A stretch of DNA of 64,000 bases from RDXT01 sp033762375 (GCA_033762375.1 JANRLQ010000026.1:1-64000); one strand, 5' to 3'; positions 16,709-25,572 are shown, numbered from the stretch's first letter. The notes: a model not told the origin generated them from the letters alone. Translations and numbers: made by a program.

Positions 16709-18085
16709 ATGAATAGTTGGTTGACGGCTGCCGTGGCAGTTTTGGGCAGATTTCACCCGCTGGTGGTACACCTGCCGATCGGTTTCCTGATCATGGCTGC
16801 CGGCCTGGAACTGGCCAGCCGCCGCTCCCGCTGGGCGGGGCTTCAGCCAGCAGTAGGTCCTGCCCTATTGGCCGGATCAGCCGCAGCTTTGTTATCTGTC
16901 CTGCTGGGACTGGCCCTCGCACGGGAGGGCGGATACGATGCGGATACCCTGCGCCTGCACCAGGGTGCCGGCATCGCGACTACTGCACTGGCGGTAGCTG
17001 CCTGGCTGCTCAAAACCCGCCCTGCGCTCCTGAAGTGGCCCATCCTGTATCCCGGTGCGACGGGGATCATGCTGATCCTGCTGGTACTGACAGGCCACTG
17101 GGGTGGTGCCCTCACCCATGGCCCGGACTACCTGACAGAGCAGATGTTTCCGGCTCCGGCACCACCCGCCTCCATGCCGGTGGCTGATATCCGGGAAGCC
17201 CGTATTTTTGACCAGGTCATCCATCCTGTGCTGAAATCCCGCTGCGAAAGCTGTCACCGGGCGGGCAAAATCAAGGGCGGGCTGCGCATGGACACCCGTG
17301 AGAAACTCCTCGCCGGCGGCAAACACGGAGAGGTTATCGTACCCGGCCAGTCAGCTGCCAGTGAATTATTTATCCGGATTTCGCTGCCTGCGGATGACGA
17401 TGATCATATGCCACCTGCCGACAAAGACCAACTCACGGAGGACCAGGTGAAACTGCTGGCGTGGTGGTTAGATGCAGGTGCCCCGATGGACCAGCGGGTA
17501 GGCGAGCTATCAGTGCCTGAAGATATCCTGGCAATCATGAATGCAGGCACTACGACGCCGGAGACAAAACCAGCAGCGGGATTTGCGTTTCAGGTGGGGC
17601 CCGCTGATCCTGCTGCCATTTCAGCCCTGCGCAGCCGGGGGGCCATGGTACTTCCGGTAGCGCAGGATCAGCCCTACCTCCAGGTGGTGGCACAGTCAGA
17701 CAGTTTTGGTGACGAAGACATGGCCCTGCTACGCCCGCTGGCGGATCAGGTCGTATGGCTGGACCTGAGGCGATCAGGGGTGTCCCGGTTTGAAGTGCTG
17801 CGGGAGCTGCCCCACCTCGTCCGGCTCAACCTGGCCGGCACACCGGTGCAGGATGCCGATCTCGGTGCACTCGCCGGACTGAAGTACCTCCAATACCTCA
17901 ACCTCTATCAGACCCGCATCGGTGACGCCGGACTGGCCTCCCTGCAAGGCCTGACCTCACTCCAGTCTCTGTATCTGTGGCAGACCCAGGTCAGTATGCC
18001 CGCCCTGACTGCCTACCGGCAGGCACAGCCGGGGGTAAGGGTAGTGGCCGAGGCAACCTCTACAGACACTCCTCCCTCAGAATAA
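16709..18085 (+). CDS. Membrane c-type cytochrome with DUF2231 and leucine-rich repeats
   Basis: A 458-residue composite protein. Residues 14-145 form a four-helix membrane region beginning RFHPLVVHLPIGFLIMAAGL, a DUF2231-type domain. A single heme-binding motif CESCH lies at 179-183 in a cytochrome c domain of the Planctomycete type (KIKGGLRMDTREKLLAGGKHG, IVPGQSAASELF, DDDHMPPADKDQLT with a likely axial Met). After a linker, leucine-rich repeats span about 345-445: LVRLNLAGTPVQDADLGALA, LQYLNLYQTRIGDAGLASL, LQSLYLWQTQVS. The layout suggests an inner-membrane electron carrier with a periplasmic protein-binding arm. It shares an operon with the propeller protein. Its last nine bases overlap the convergent NYN gene. 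Confidence 0.9.
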   Translation: MNSWLTAAVAVLGRFHPLVVHLPIGFLIMAAGLELASRRSRWAGLQPAVGPALLAGSAAALLSVLLGLALAREGGYDADTLRLHQGAGIATTALAVAAWLLKTRPALLKWPILYPGATGIMLILLVLTGHWGGALTHGPDYLTEQMFPAPAPPASMPVADIREARIFDQVIHPVLKSRCESCHRAGKIKGGLRMDTREKLLAGGKHGEVIVPGQSAASELFIRISLPADDDDHMPPADKDQLTEDQVKLLAWWLDAGAPMDQRVGELSVPEDILAIMNAGTTTPETKPAAGFAFQVGPADPAAISALRSRGAMVLPVAQDQPYLQVVAQSDSFGDEDMALLRPLADQVVWLDLRRSGVSRFEVLRELPHLVRLNLAGTPVQDADLGALAGLKYLQYLNLYQTRIGDAGLASLQGLTSLQSLYLWQTQVSMPALTAYRQAQPGVRVVAEATSTDTPPSE

Positions 18086-19258
18086 TAACTCCAGAATTTC
18101 CTGGGCCGAAAGGTCATTGTACCGGCTTTGCAGGATCTCACTCACCCGGCGGATATACACCTGATCCAGTACTTCCGGGTGCTGGATCGTCTCATCAAGC
18201 CTGAGGGGCCGGGAGAGCAGCGGCCCGTAGGTTTTTTTCTCATGCTGAATAAATGCCCCTCCTGAAAACAAGGTATTGATATACTTTTTAATATCCAGCT
18301 TGGGTAACTTCTGCCGTATCTGGTCAGACACAAACTCCTGCATCTGGTTCATGGAGAGGGCTTCGCGTCCTTTGAGGCCCTCTATCAGCGCCGCTGCCAT
18401 CAGAAGGCGCTTACGGGTATCGTTTTGGTAGCGGAGTTTTTTGATGAGAAACTGCCCTGCATGTTCAGACGGACGCACGTGCTCAGCGGGGTCTGCCTGT
18501 GCCGCCTCCGCCAGGTGAACTACCGGCAGGGTGCTGTCTACCATTTCTATCCGCTCGACCACATCCCCGAGGAGCGAGGCAATAAAATGTTTGAAGGAAG
18601 AAAATCCCAGTTCTTTTTCTGAAAAAGAAGGGTCCAAGCGGAGGAGTTGCTGCTTGAGGCTGGACAGCAGGATCGGAGCGTCATCGTCCCGGGTGCGGAT
18701 ATACCGCAGCATGAGCTCCCGGCCAGCGGTGGCATCCGGCTCATCTGTAAGGTCTGCGGAGAGAGACCCGGCCTCCGGCTTGCCGATAAGCTCATTCAGG
18801 GCCTTAAACTCCGTACAGTTGCGCTTGACGAGATGCCCTACACTGTGCTCAAATCCGATGATCAGGACATGTTTGCCACGGGAGCGCAGCCGCTGGATCA
18901 GGGGAATAAAATCCGTATCGCCGGACCCGATCACGACCGTTTTGATCTCCGGAAACTGCTCCATGTAGTCCATCACATCTACTGCCAGGCGCACATCTGC
19001 CCCATTTTTGCCTTGATTGGTGGTGGAGGGGAGGTGTACCAGCTCAAATCCCTGCTCCATCAGCTTGTGCTGGTACTGGTTGAAGATGTCCTTGGACCAG
19101 TCTGCATAGGCTTTTTTAACACAGATTTCGCCCTTGGTAGTCACATAGTCCACCAGCGGCTCGATCAGCAGGGGACGCTCACGAGATGGATATACAGCCT
19201 CGGCAGAGAGTGCGAGGTTTTCAAAGTCCAGGTAAATAGCTACGTTGTATCCTTCCAT
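18077..19258 (-). CDS. NYN-domain protein with LOTUS/OST-HTH region
   Basis: A 393-residue protein. The first ~160 residues form a NYN (PIN-like) nuclease-type domain: VAIYLDFENLALS with an acidic Asp11, GKNGADVRLAVDVMDYM, VVIGSGDTDFIPLIQRLR and KHVLIIGFEHSVG. The clustered acidic residues are those that bind metal in this LabA/DUF88 group, so RNA cleavage is plausible. A LOTUS-like region follows at about 188-245 (LMLRYIRTRDDDAPILLSSL, FSSFKHFIASLLG). The C-terminal third is helical and unassigned. The ATG at 19258 is chosen over one 22 residues upstream. It overlaps the cytochrome gene end by nine bases, tail to tail. Confidence 0.88.
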   Translation of the reverse strand: MEGYNVAIYLDFENLALSAEAVYPSRERPLLIEPLVDYVTTKGEICVKKAYADWSKDIFNQYQHKLMEQGFELVHLPSTTNQGKNGADVRLAVDVMDYMEQFPEIKTVVIGSGDTDFIPLIQRLRSRGKHVLIIGFEHSVGHLVKRNCTEFKALNELIGKPEAGSLSADLTDEPDATAGRELMLRYIRTRDDDAPILLSSLKQQLLRLDPSFSEKELGFSSFKHFIASLLGDVVERIEMVDSTLPVVHLAEAAQADPAEHVRPSEHAGQFLIKKLRYQNDTRKRLLMAAALIEGLKGREALSMNQMQEFVSDQIRQKLPKLDIKKYINTLFSGGAFIQHEKKTYGPLLSRPLRLDETIQHPEVLDQVYIRRVSEILQSRYNDLSAQEILELLF

Positions 19259-19515
19259 GGGCGCGTGGCCGGCCTTCCCGGCTGTGTTTGTCCTCCATAA
19301 CGATTGTCCTGTAATATTAGTCAAAAGTGCTCAAAAAAATCAGTCTTCGGACGAGTCGTCATTATACAGGGTCGAAGCGTACAGACATCTCACTGCACCT
19401 GCTACGGGTATACCAGATCAGGCGGAAATAGATTAGCTAAGCAGCCGAACGTATATCTAAGCCGATTCGTTTAATTTTTTTGTATTTTGCTAATAAAAAT
19501 ATCTAAAACAATACC

Positions 19516-19523
19516 TACATTTG
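19516..19523 (+). promoter_or_regulatory. Candidate -7 promoter box of the restriction-modification operon
   Basis: TACATTTG fits the Bacteroidota -7 consensus TAnnTTTG and lies about 19 bases before the endonuclease start codon. No TTG sits at the ideal -33 distance; the nearest is about 26 bases away. Confidence 0.35.
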
Positions 19524-19542
19524 CTGTACTATATTATCCCTT

Positions 19543-20133
19543 ATGGCTATCAACGATTTTGATCCCTATATCTTATCACACTATGAGGTGCATGAGTGGA
19601 AGCACGCATCAGCTATACTAAAGCGAGACTTCAAGACGGAATGGGATGACCTGACTGATCTCCTACTACAATTTAAACTATGTGAAAGTTGGATTACCAA
19701 ACCTGGGGGTAGCAAATCAGATGTTGCTACTCATATAGATTCCTTTTTAGTGGGAAGAGGCTGGGAAGAAAAACTCTTCAATACAAGCGTAAGCGTAGAT
19801 ACTACCGTCATGAACTCCCCCACACATAAGGTTGATTGTTATAAAAATCGAATAGCACTGGAAATAGAATGGAATAACAAAGACCCCTTTTTTGATCGTG
19901 ATCTTAATAATTTCCGTTTACTTTTTGATCTCCGTGCTATAAGCGTAGGCATACTTATTACACGTACCGATGACTTGCAACATATTTTCAAAAGCCTGGG
20001 GCGAGGTAAGTCTTATGGAGCATCCACTACGCACATGTCAAAACTCATTCCTCGTATTGAGGGTGGAGGTGGTGGGGGATGTCCCATATTGGCTTTTGGA
20101 ATAAAAAAAACGCTGTTAGATAAAACTTGCTAA
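19543..20133 (+). CDS. Type II restriction endonuclease, BglII-like
   Basis: A 196-residue protein of the BglII/BstYI-type restriction endonuclease family. The core reads HKVDCYKNRIALEIEWNNKD: Asp98, Glu107 and Glu109 match the D-x8-E-x-(Q/E) spacing of the BglII catalytic centre (as I recall it, Asp84, Glu93, Gln95). Next come a motif for the dimer core (FFDRDLNNFRLLFDL), ISVGILITRTDDL, KSYGASTTHMSKLIPR and CPILAFGIKK. The last two blocks are characteristic of BglII-like enzymes. A GATC-containing six-base target such as AGATCT or RGATCY is likely but not proven. The gene is much more AT-rich than its neighbours. The methylase follows 13 bases later. Confidence 0.85.
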   Translation: MAINDFDPYILSHYEVHEWKHASAILKRDFKTEWDDLTDLLLQFKLCESWITKPGGSKSDVATHIDSFLVGRGWEEKLFNTSVSVDTTVMNSPTHKVDCYKNRIALEIEWNNKDPFFDRDLNNFRLLFDLRAISVGILITRTDDLQHIFKSLGRGKSYGASTTHMSKLIPRIEGGGGGGCPILAFGIKKTLLDKTC

Positions 20134-20146
20134 CCCTCTAACTATC

Positions 20147-20821
20147 ATGAACACAACTGCTGTCGATTTTCTAAATCAGTTTGAGGGACAAAAATTTGCT
20201 ACCATACTAGCAGATCCCCCATGGCAATTTGCTAACCGTACAGGGAAAGTCGCGCCAGAGCACAAGCGGCTTAATAGGTATGGAACTATGACCCTTGAGG
20301 AGATTAAGGAGATTCCGGTCAGCCAAGTAGCAGACAAACAAAGCCATCTGTATCTATGGGTACCCAACGCGCTGCTAGCAGAGGGGCTGAGTGTGATGCA
20401 GGCTTGGGGTTTTACCTACAAAACAAATATAATCTGGCAAAAGATTCGAAAAGACGGAGGTCCAGACGGCAGAGGGGTAGGCTTTTATTTTCGAAATACG
20501 ACTGAGATTATCCTATTCGGTATAAGGGGAGGTATGCGTACCCTAGAACCAGGAAGGAGCCAAGTAAATGTAATAATGTCTCAAAAAAGAGAACATTCGC
20601 GAAAGCCTGACGAACAGTACCCACTTATTGAATCTTGCAGTCCCGGACCATATCTGGAAATGTTTGCACGTGGGCCTCGTCCAGGATGGTCCGTTTGGGG
20701 CAATGAATCAGAAGAGTATCTGGTAGATTGGGATACCTATTCTAACAATAGTCAAGGTACAAAAAATGGTACTATTCCACACCTACCCACCCTATTTGAT
20801 TCTGTACCACCCCAAACATAA
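20147..20821 (+). CDS. MT-A70 family DNA N6-adenine methyltransferase
   Basis: A 224-residue MT-A70-type methyltransferase, expected to protect host DNA by adding N6-methyladenine at the site cut by the neighbouring endonuclease. The catalytic motif DPPW is at residues 23-26 (TILADPPWQF). The family pattern continues with YGTMTLEEIKEIPVSQVAD, HLYLWVPNALLAEGLSVMQA, TYKTNIIWQK, the glycine-rich stretch GRGVGFYFRNTTEIILFG, KREHSRKPDEQYPLIE and LEMFARGPRPGWSVWGNE. Length is normal. It shares the AT-rich composition of the endonuclease gene, which marks the pair as acquired together. MT-A70 enzymes occur in bacterial type II systems as well as in phages. Confidence 0.92.
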   Translation: MNTTAVDFLNQFEGQKFATILADPPWQFANRTGKVAPEHKRLNRYGTMTLEEIKEIPVSQVADKQSHLYLWVPNALLAEGLSVMQAWGFTYKTNIIWQKIRKDGGPDGRGVGFYFRNTTEIILFGIRGGMRTLEPGRSQVNVIMSQKREHSRKPDEQYPLIESCSPGPYLEMFARGPRPGWSVWGNESEEYLVDWDTYSNNSQGTKNGTIPHLPTLFDSVPPQT

Positions 20822-20948
20822 TGCATTTACCCAGATTTAGTTGAAGTACGGTTGTTTTTTTGCGTCAATGGGTTAAGTTTGTCTATGGAATGGCAAGGGT
20901 ATTCATATCAGTATCATATTCCCTGTCATCCTCCTCAACCTATCACCT

Positions 20949-22883
20949 ATGCACATCCGATTGTCCTGGTTAAACATCCGGATGCTCCTCCTGGGGGGCC
21001 TCTGGGTGGCAGCGCTGCCCTTACTGGCGCAGTATCCCGTGAGCGAAATACCTGACTCGCTCAAAACACAAGCCAAGGCGGTGATCCGAAAGACCCATAC
21101 CCGCCTTGATGTATCCGGTCCCGCCCGAGCGGTCGTACGCTCAGAGTTTGTGATCACCATCCTGGAAAAAGCTGGCGAAAAAGAGGGCGTGTATTACCTG
21201 CCTTTCGACGAAAAACTGGACAAAGTGCTTGAGGCGACAGGGGTCGTGTACAATGCTGCCGGAACCCCCATACGCAAACTCAAACGCAATGACTATGTGG
21301 ACCTCAGTGCCAATGACGCCTCCTCGCTGATCACCAGCCAGCGGGTGCTGATCGCTGCACCAGCCCAGACGGTGTATCCTTATACCGTGTCATTTTCCGT
21401 GACCAAGGAAACCTCCGGGCTCATGTATTTTCCCCGCTGGGCACCTCAACTGGGTTATAACCTCCCCGTGCAGGTCGCCTCGCTGGACATCGTGACACCC
21501 GCCAGCCTGCAAGTCCGGTTCAGAGCCCTGGACATGGAGCAGGCTGAGTACCGGACAAGTACTGAGGCGAGTCTAATCCGGCATCACTGGGAAATGCACA
21601 ACCTGAAGCCGGTAGAGGAAATCAGCCTCACCACCGAAAGCCGGTATCCCCGCCTGCTCATCGCGCCGGATGCCTTTACGGCTGAGGGTATCACCAGCAA
21701 CATGAGCACCTGGGAGTCCTTTGGTGACTTTTTTTATCAACTGAATGAAGGCCGAGACAAGCTCCCGGCTGCCCTCCAGACAACCCTCGACAGCCTCCTG
21801 GCAGACGCACACGCCCCCCGTGACAAGGTGGCGGCCGTGTATCAATATATGCAAAAACACTGCCGCTACGTCAGCATCCAGCTCGGGATCGGCGGGTGGC
21901 AGACCCTTGATGCCGAGTATGTTTACACACATGGCTTTGGAGACTGCAAGGCACTGAGCAACTACATGAAGAGCATGCTGGGATATGCCGGGATCCCGTC
22001 GCATATAGCCCTGGTAGGTGCCGGCCCCGAGCGCTCTCCCGTGATCGCTGATTTTATCTCCAATCAGTTCAACCACGTCATCCTCTGTGTACCCCTGGCT
22101 GCAAACGACACGGTATGGCTGGAGTGCACCAGCAGCCTTCTCCCCGCAGGCTATCTGGGTGGCTTCACCGAGGACCGCCATGTGCTCCTGGTCACTCCAC
22201 AGGGCGGGAAACTCGTCCGTACACCCTCTTCCATGCCGGAGGACAACCTCCGTGCCCTCAAGGCTGATATTACCCTCACCCCACAGGGCAACGCCCATAT
22301 CCGCACCGTCGTCACAGCCACCGGCAACCGGCAAGACCTGTACAGCTACCTGCTCCACATGGTCACGGGCATGGACCGGGACAAAAAGGTGCGTCAAATG
22401 ATCCCGCTCTCCAGCTTTGATGCTGTTTCATATCATTTTGACGAAAAACCCAACCAGGCAATCCCCTGTGTGGATTTTAGCTGGGAGTTGGATGCGCGGG
22501 GCCTTAGCTCTGTCTCGGGCCCCCGGCTCTTCCTGATCTGCAATCCCCTCCGGAGCCCCATGGAGTTACCTGCTACGGACCCCGGGCGTACCCGTGCGGT
22601 GGACTTGACCGAGGCTCAGATTGACCGTGACACGCTGATCTATCACCTGCCTCCGGGTTTTGGGCTGGAGTCCGCCAACCTGGTCCCGACAGAGATCAAA
22701 ACTGAATTTGCCTACTACCGCGCCAGCGTAGACATGCTGGAACCGACTGTACTCCGGTACGTGCGGGAAATGCGGATGGAGCGTATCCGTCTCCCAGCTT
22801 CTTATTATGAATTGTACCGGGACTTTGTGAAACAAGTAAACAAAGCGGATAAAATGCAGGTAGTCCTGACCCAGAAATCCTGA
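20949..22883 (+). CDS. DUF3857 and transglutaminase-like domain protein
   Basis: A 644-residue exported protein. A signal peptide (MLLLGGLWVAALPLLAQ) is followed by a DUF3857 beta-rich domain (about 40-240) and a transglutaminase-like domain. The latter includes CRYVSIQLGIGGWQTLDAE, then HGFGDCKALSNYMKSML with the catalytic-type Cys333, NHVIL with His376, and WLECTSS. The C-terminal third is a further beta domain typical of this family. Proteins of this architecture are common in Bacteroidota and presumably act in the periplasm or on the surface. The chemistry, crosslinking or peptide hydrolysis, is unproven. A classic terminator follows at once. Confidence 0.92.
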   Translation: MHIRLSWLNIRMLLLGGLWVAALPLLAQYPVSEIPDSLKTQAKAVIRKTHTRLDVSGPARAVVRSEFVITILEKAGEKEGVYYLPFDEKLDKVLEATGVVYNAAGTPIRKLKRNDYVDLSANDASSLITSQRVLIAAPAQTVYPYTVSFSVTKETSGLMYFPRWAPQLGYNLPVQVASLDIVTPASLQVRFRALDMEQAEYRTSTEASLIRHHWEMHNLKPVEEISLTTESRYPRLLIAPDAFTAEGITSNMSTWESFGDFFYQLNEGRDKLPAALQTTLDSLLADAHAPRDKVAAVYQYMQKHCRYVSIQLGIGGWQTLDAEYVYTHGFGDCKALSNYMKSMLGYAGIPSHIALVGAGPERSPVIADFISNQFNHVILCVPLAANDTVWLECTSSLLPAGYLGGFTEDRHVLLVTPQGGKLVRTPSSMPEDNLRALKADITLTPQGNAHIRTVVTATGNRQDLYSYLLHMVTGMDRDKKVRQMIPLSSFDAVSYHFDEKPNQAIPCVDFSWELDARGLSSVSGPRLFLICNPLRSPMELPATDPGRTRAVDLTEAQIDRDTLIYHLPPGFGLESANLVPTEIKTEFAYYRASVDMLEPTVLRYVREMRMERIRLPASYYELYRDFVKQVNKADKMQVVLTQKS

Positions 22884-22895
22884 GCTGCCACAAGG

Positions 22896-22923
22896 AACTG
22901 CCCGGCTACGCCGGGCAGTTTTT
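22896..22923 (+). terminator. Rho-independent terminator
   Basis: A perfect 11-bp GC-rich stem (22896-22906 with 22910-22920) with a 3-nt loop runs into five T residues, 12 bases after the stop of the DUF3857 gene. Confidence 0.9.
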
Positions 22924-22962
22924 ATATCATGCGGGTCCGTCCTGAATCCCGCACAAGTTTTG

Positions 22963-22970
22963 TACCTTTG
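22963..22970 (+). promoter_or_regulatory. Candidate -7 promoter box of folD
   Basis: TACCTTTG fits TAnnTTTG and lies about 32 bases before the folD start codon, just after the upstream terminator. No clear -33 TTG is present. Confidence 0.45.
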
Positions 22971-23002
22971 TGCCGGAAAAAATACTATTCAACAGCAGTA
23001 CC

Positions 23003-23905
23003 ATGCAGATATTGGACGGGAAGCAGGTCGCCAGTGATATCCGGCAGGAAATCAAAACAGCCGTGGCAGCCTATGCCGCGCAGGGACATCGTGTACCCTG
23101 CCTTGCAGCCGTACTCGTAGGGAATGACCCTGCCTCGCACACCTATGTCCGGAATAAAATCGCCGCTTGTGAAGAAATCGGGTACACGTCCCGGCATATC
23201 CTGATGCCCGATGACAGCACTGCAGCAGCGGTCATGGCGGTCATCCAGGGCCTGAACGAAGACCCGGCGGTGGACGGGATGATCCTTCAGTTGCCGCTGC
23301 CGGCTCATATAGACCCGACGCCCATCATGCTCGCCATACGGCCCGAAAAGGACGTAGATGGGTTTCACCCGCACAACGTCGGGATGATGACCCTCAACTA
23401 TGAGCCATGCCTGCTACCTGCCACACCCGCCGGTATCATCGAGCTGATCGCCCGGTACGGCATAGATACCCGTGGCAAACACTGTGTGGTGATCGGGCGG
23501 AGCCGTATCGTAGGACGCCCCATATCCATCCTCATGTCCCGCATGGGCATGCCCGGCGAGGCTACTGTGACCATTTGCCACCGATACACCCCGGATGCAC
23601 ACCTACGGGCCTTGTGCCGGGAAGCAGACATCCTGATCGCAGCCGTCGGAAAACCGGGCATGGTGACCGCCGATATGATCAAGCCCGGAGCAGTTGTGAT
23701 AGATGTGGGCACCACCCGCGTAGAGGCACCCGAAACACGGTCCGGATTCAGGCTGAAAGGTGATGTGGTCTTTGAAACCGTCGCTCCGCTGACCAGTTAT
23801 ATCACCCCGGTTCCGGGCGGTGTAGGTCCTATGACCATTGCGATGCTGCTCAAAAATACCCTCACCACTTATCAGCATACCTGGCTGGCTGCCCGGCAGC
23901 CGTGA
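23003..23905 (+). CDS. folD: Methylenetetrahydrofolate dehydrogenase/cyclohydrolase FolD
   Basis: A 300-residue bifunctional enzyme that oxidises 5,10-methylene-THF with NADP+ and hydrolyses the methenyl form to 10-formyl-THF in one-carbon metabolism. Visible motifs are ASHTYVRNKIAACEEIGY with the catalytic Lys, DGMILQLPLP, PEKDVDGFHPHNVG, the nucleotide-binding stretch VVIGRSRIVGRPISILM, and PVPGGVGPMTIAMLLKNTL at the C-terminus. The start at MQILDGKQVASDIRQ is standard; 11 extra residues upstream are rejected. It is cytoplasmic. The queE gene begins five bases after its stop, so both are transcribed together. Confidence 0.97.
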   Translation: MQILDGKQVASDIRQEIKTAVAAYAAQGHRVPCLAAVLVGNDPASHTYVRNKIAACEEIGYTSRHILMPDDSTAAAVMAVIQGLNEDPAVDGMILQLPLPAHIDPTPIMLAIRPEKDVDGFHPHNVGMMTLNYEPCLLPATPAGIIELIARYGIDTRGKHCVVIGRSRIVGRPISILMSRMGMPGEATVTICHRYTPDAHLRALCREADILIAAVGKPGMVTADMIKPGAVVIDVGTTRVEAPETRSGFRLKGDVVFETVAPLTSYITPVPGGVGPMTIAMLLKNTLTTYQHTWLAARQP

Positions 23906-23910
23906 TTCTC

Positions 23911-24552
23911 ATGGCACGTACTACCTCATCCAATACCCTGCCATATGGCCAGGCAGATCCCCTGCCGGTGATGGAGCAGTTTTATACCTTGCAGGGCGAA
24001 GGGGCCTGGGCAGGAACCGCAGCGTATTTTATCCGGCTCGCGGGCTGTGACGTAGGGTGTCACTGGTGTGATGTCAAGGACTCATGGACTGCCACGGCAG
24101 AACAATATCAGCCTGTATCAGCGCTGGCCGCGGCAGCACAAGCCAGCGGGACGCGGCGGGTTGTCATTACGGGCGGAGAACCCAGTATTTATAACCTGGA
24201 ACCTCTATGTGATGCGCTCCATGCGGCTGGTCTGGTTGTACACCTGGAGACGGCAGGGCCGCATCCATATACCGGCAGCATAGACTGGATCTGTTTTTCG
24301 CCCAAAAAATTCCTTCCCCCGCAGGACGAATATTACCAGCGGGCACACGAGCTAAAAGTGATCATCTACCATGAGCATGACCTCAAGTGGGCAGAAACCC
24401 ACGCGGCCAGGTGTGCGCCATCGGTACGGTTATTTTTGCAGCCGGAGTGGGACCGCCGCACAGAGATGTACCCTAAGGTAATAGATTATATCCGGACGCA
24501 TCCGCACTGGCAACTGAGTATCCAGACCCATAAGTACCTGGATATCCCCTGA
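23911..24552 (+). CDS. queE: 7-carboxy-7-deazaguanine synthase QueE (radical SAM)
   Basis: A 213-residue radical S-adenosylmethionine enzyme that converts 6-carboxytetrahydropterin to 7-carboxy-7-deazaguanine, an early step towards queuosine. The iron-sulfur cluster motif C-x3-C-x2-C is at Cys46, Cys50 and Cys53 (GCDVGCHWCDVKDSW), preceded by FYTLQGEGAWAGTAAYFIRL. Further motifs are VVITGGEPSIYNL, VHLETAG and FSPKKF. The ATG at 23911 is preferred to a GTG at 23902, which overlaps the folD stop. The other queuosine genes are not in this window. Its stop is five bases from that of the convergent CHAT gene. Confidence 0.95.
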   Translation: MARTTSSNTLPYGQADPLPVMEQFYTLQGEGAWAGTAAYFIRLAGCDVGCHWCDVKDSWTATAEQYQPVSALAAAAQASGTRRVVITGGEPSIYNLEPLCDALHAAGLVVHLETAGPHPYTGSIDWICFSPKKFLPPQDEYYQRAHELKVIIYHEHDLKWAETHAARCAPSVRLFLQPEWDRRTEMYPKVIDYIRTHPHWQLSIQTHKYLDIP

Positions 24553-24557
24553 GACAC

Positions 24558-25406
24558 CTAGAACCGGATCAGTTGGGAAAATTGCTGCTGCCCGTCGAGC
24601 AGAAACGTAAGGCCGGCTGCGATCAGGCCCAAAATCAGGGTAAACGCTACATATCGCAGGAGTTTGCGGCGGCGTCTGGTGCGCACGTCCTTGCTGTCGC
24701 TGTCATTATTCGGAAACGGAAGGAGTGGACGGCGCTGCTGGCGATGGCTTAGTTTGTCAAAGTTGTGTGCAAAATAATACAACCCCCAGGGCAATACTGC
24801 ACTGTCCTTGCCATCCCAGGCGAGCTGATCTGTATCCATATCGTACCCCACCTCTACTGCCATGAACTCCTCAAACCGGGTGGAGGTGAACCGATACGCC
24901 TCGACGAGGGTACAGCCCTGGGCCAGGTAATAATAAAATGTCTTGGCAAGCTCTATGGCCCGCATATTTTTCTCAAACGTCTGCGTAACCAGTATGGCTG
25001 GTATGTCCCAGCGCAGGAGCATCTCCAGCAGACGCGGGGTAGCACATCCGCTCAGAAACACTGCCTGAAGTTTGGGCAGCCGTCCGATCCACTTTGAAAG
25101 CTCTGACATCGGCACGACAGTCTCCAGCGACTCAGACTCTATCCGCAGGTGATCTGTATCGGCATGCCCGCAGAAATGCAGAATATTGATTCTTTCGTGA
25201 TAATGACCCTGCTCCAGGAGTTCGAGAAATCGGCTATGGGGCACATTGCCTTTTTGGACAGGCTGAAAAAACACCCGCTCCGGGTCAGCTTGCAGGATTT
25301 GGCTGATGGCTTTCCGCTCCTGCACAATATACCGCAGCCGGCTATCCTGCAGGTAGCTATTGACGCAGGCCATAAACACTACTGGTATGTGAGGAGAGGC
25401 AGACAT
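24558..25406 (-). CDS. CHAT-domain (caspase-like) protein with C-terminal membrane anchor
   Basis: A 282-residue protein related to CHAT peptidases, caspase-clan proteases. The catalytic His motif NILHFCGHAD gives His81, and VFLSGCATPRL gives the nucleophile Cys121, 40 residues later. The dyad is therefore intact. After a basic stretch (RTRRRRKLLRY) a transmembrane helix covers about 252-270, so the protease domain should face the cytoplasm. It is a paralogue of the gene just upstream on the same strand (GRLPKLQAVF-SGCATPRLLEMLLR-DIP matches). Its own candidate promoter lies about 115 bases before the ATG. CHAT proteins often serve as regulated executioners or signalling proteases; the substrate is unknown. 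Confidence 0.85.
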   Translation of the reverse strand: MSASPHIPVVFMACVNSYLQDSRLRYIVQERKAISQILQADPERVFFQPVQKGNVPHSRFLELLEQGHYHERINILHFCGHADTDHLRIESESLETVVPMSELSKWIGRLPKLQAVFLSGCATPRLLEMLLRWDIPAILVTQTFEKNMRAIELAKTFYYYLAQGCTLVEAYRFTSTRFEEFMAVEVGYDMDTDQLAWDGKDSAVLPWGLYYFAHNFDKLSHRQQRRPLLPFPNNDSDSKDVRTRRRRKLLRYVAFTLILGLIAAGLTFLLDGQQQFSQLIRF

Positions 25407-25518
25407 AGAAGTTTCAGGGCTTGTTGGCAGGCGTTACTTTCGCCAGGGTTGTTTCTGATGGACGATTGCTGTATTCGCAATACATCAATCAGAGGCCCTG
25501 TTTGAAATTTTCCTTAAT

Positions 25519-25526
25519 CAAAGGTA
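25519..25526 (-). promoter_or_regulatory. Candidate -7 promoter box of the membrane-anchored CHAT gene
   Basis: On the minus strand TACCTTTG fits TAnnTTTG, identical to the folD box. It lies in the 166-base gap between the two CHAT genes, implying that the smaller one may have its own transcript. Confidence 0.4.
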
Positions 25527-25572
25527 CGTTCTGCACATATTCAAGATAGCCGGCCCTGCTTCAATGGTTATT

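Noticed and set aside
19259..19515. tRNA or integrase attachment site flanking the restriction-modification island
   Set aside because: No tRNA-like T-loop, direct repeats or integrase gene could be recognised around the island.
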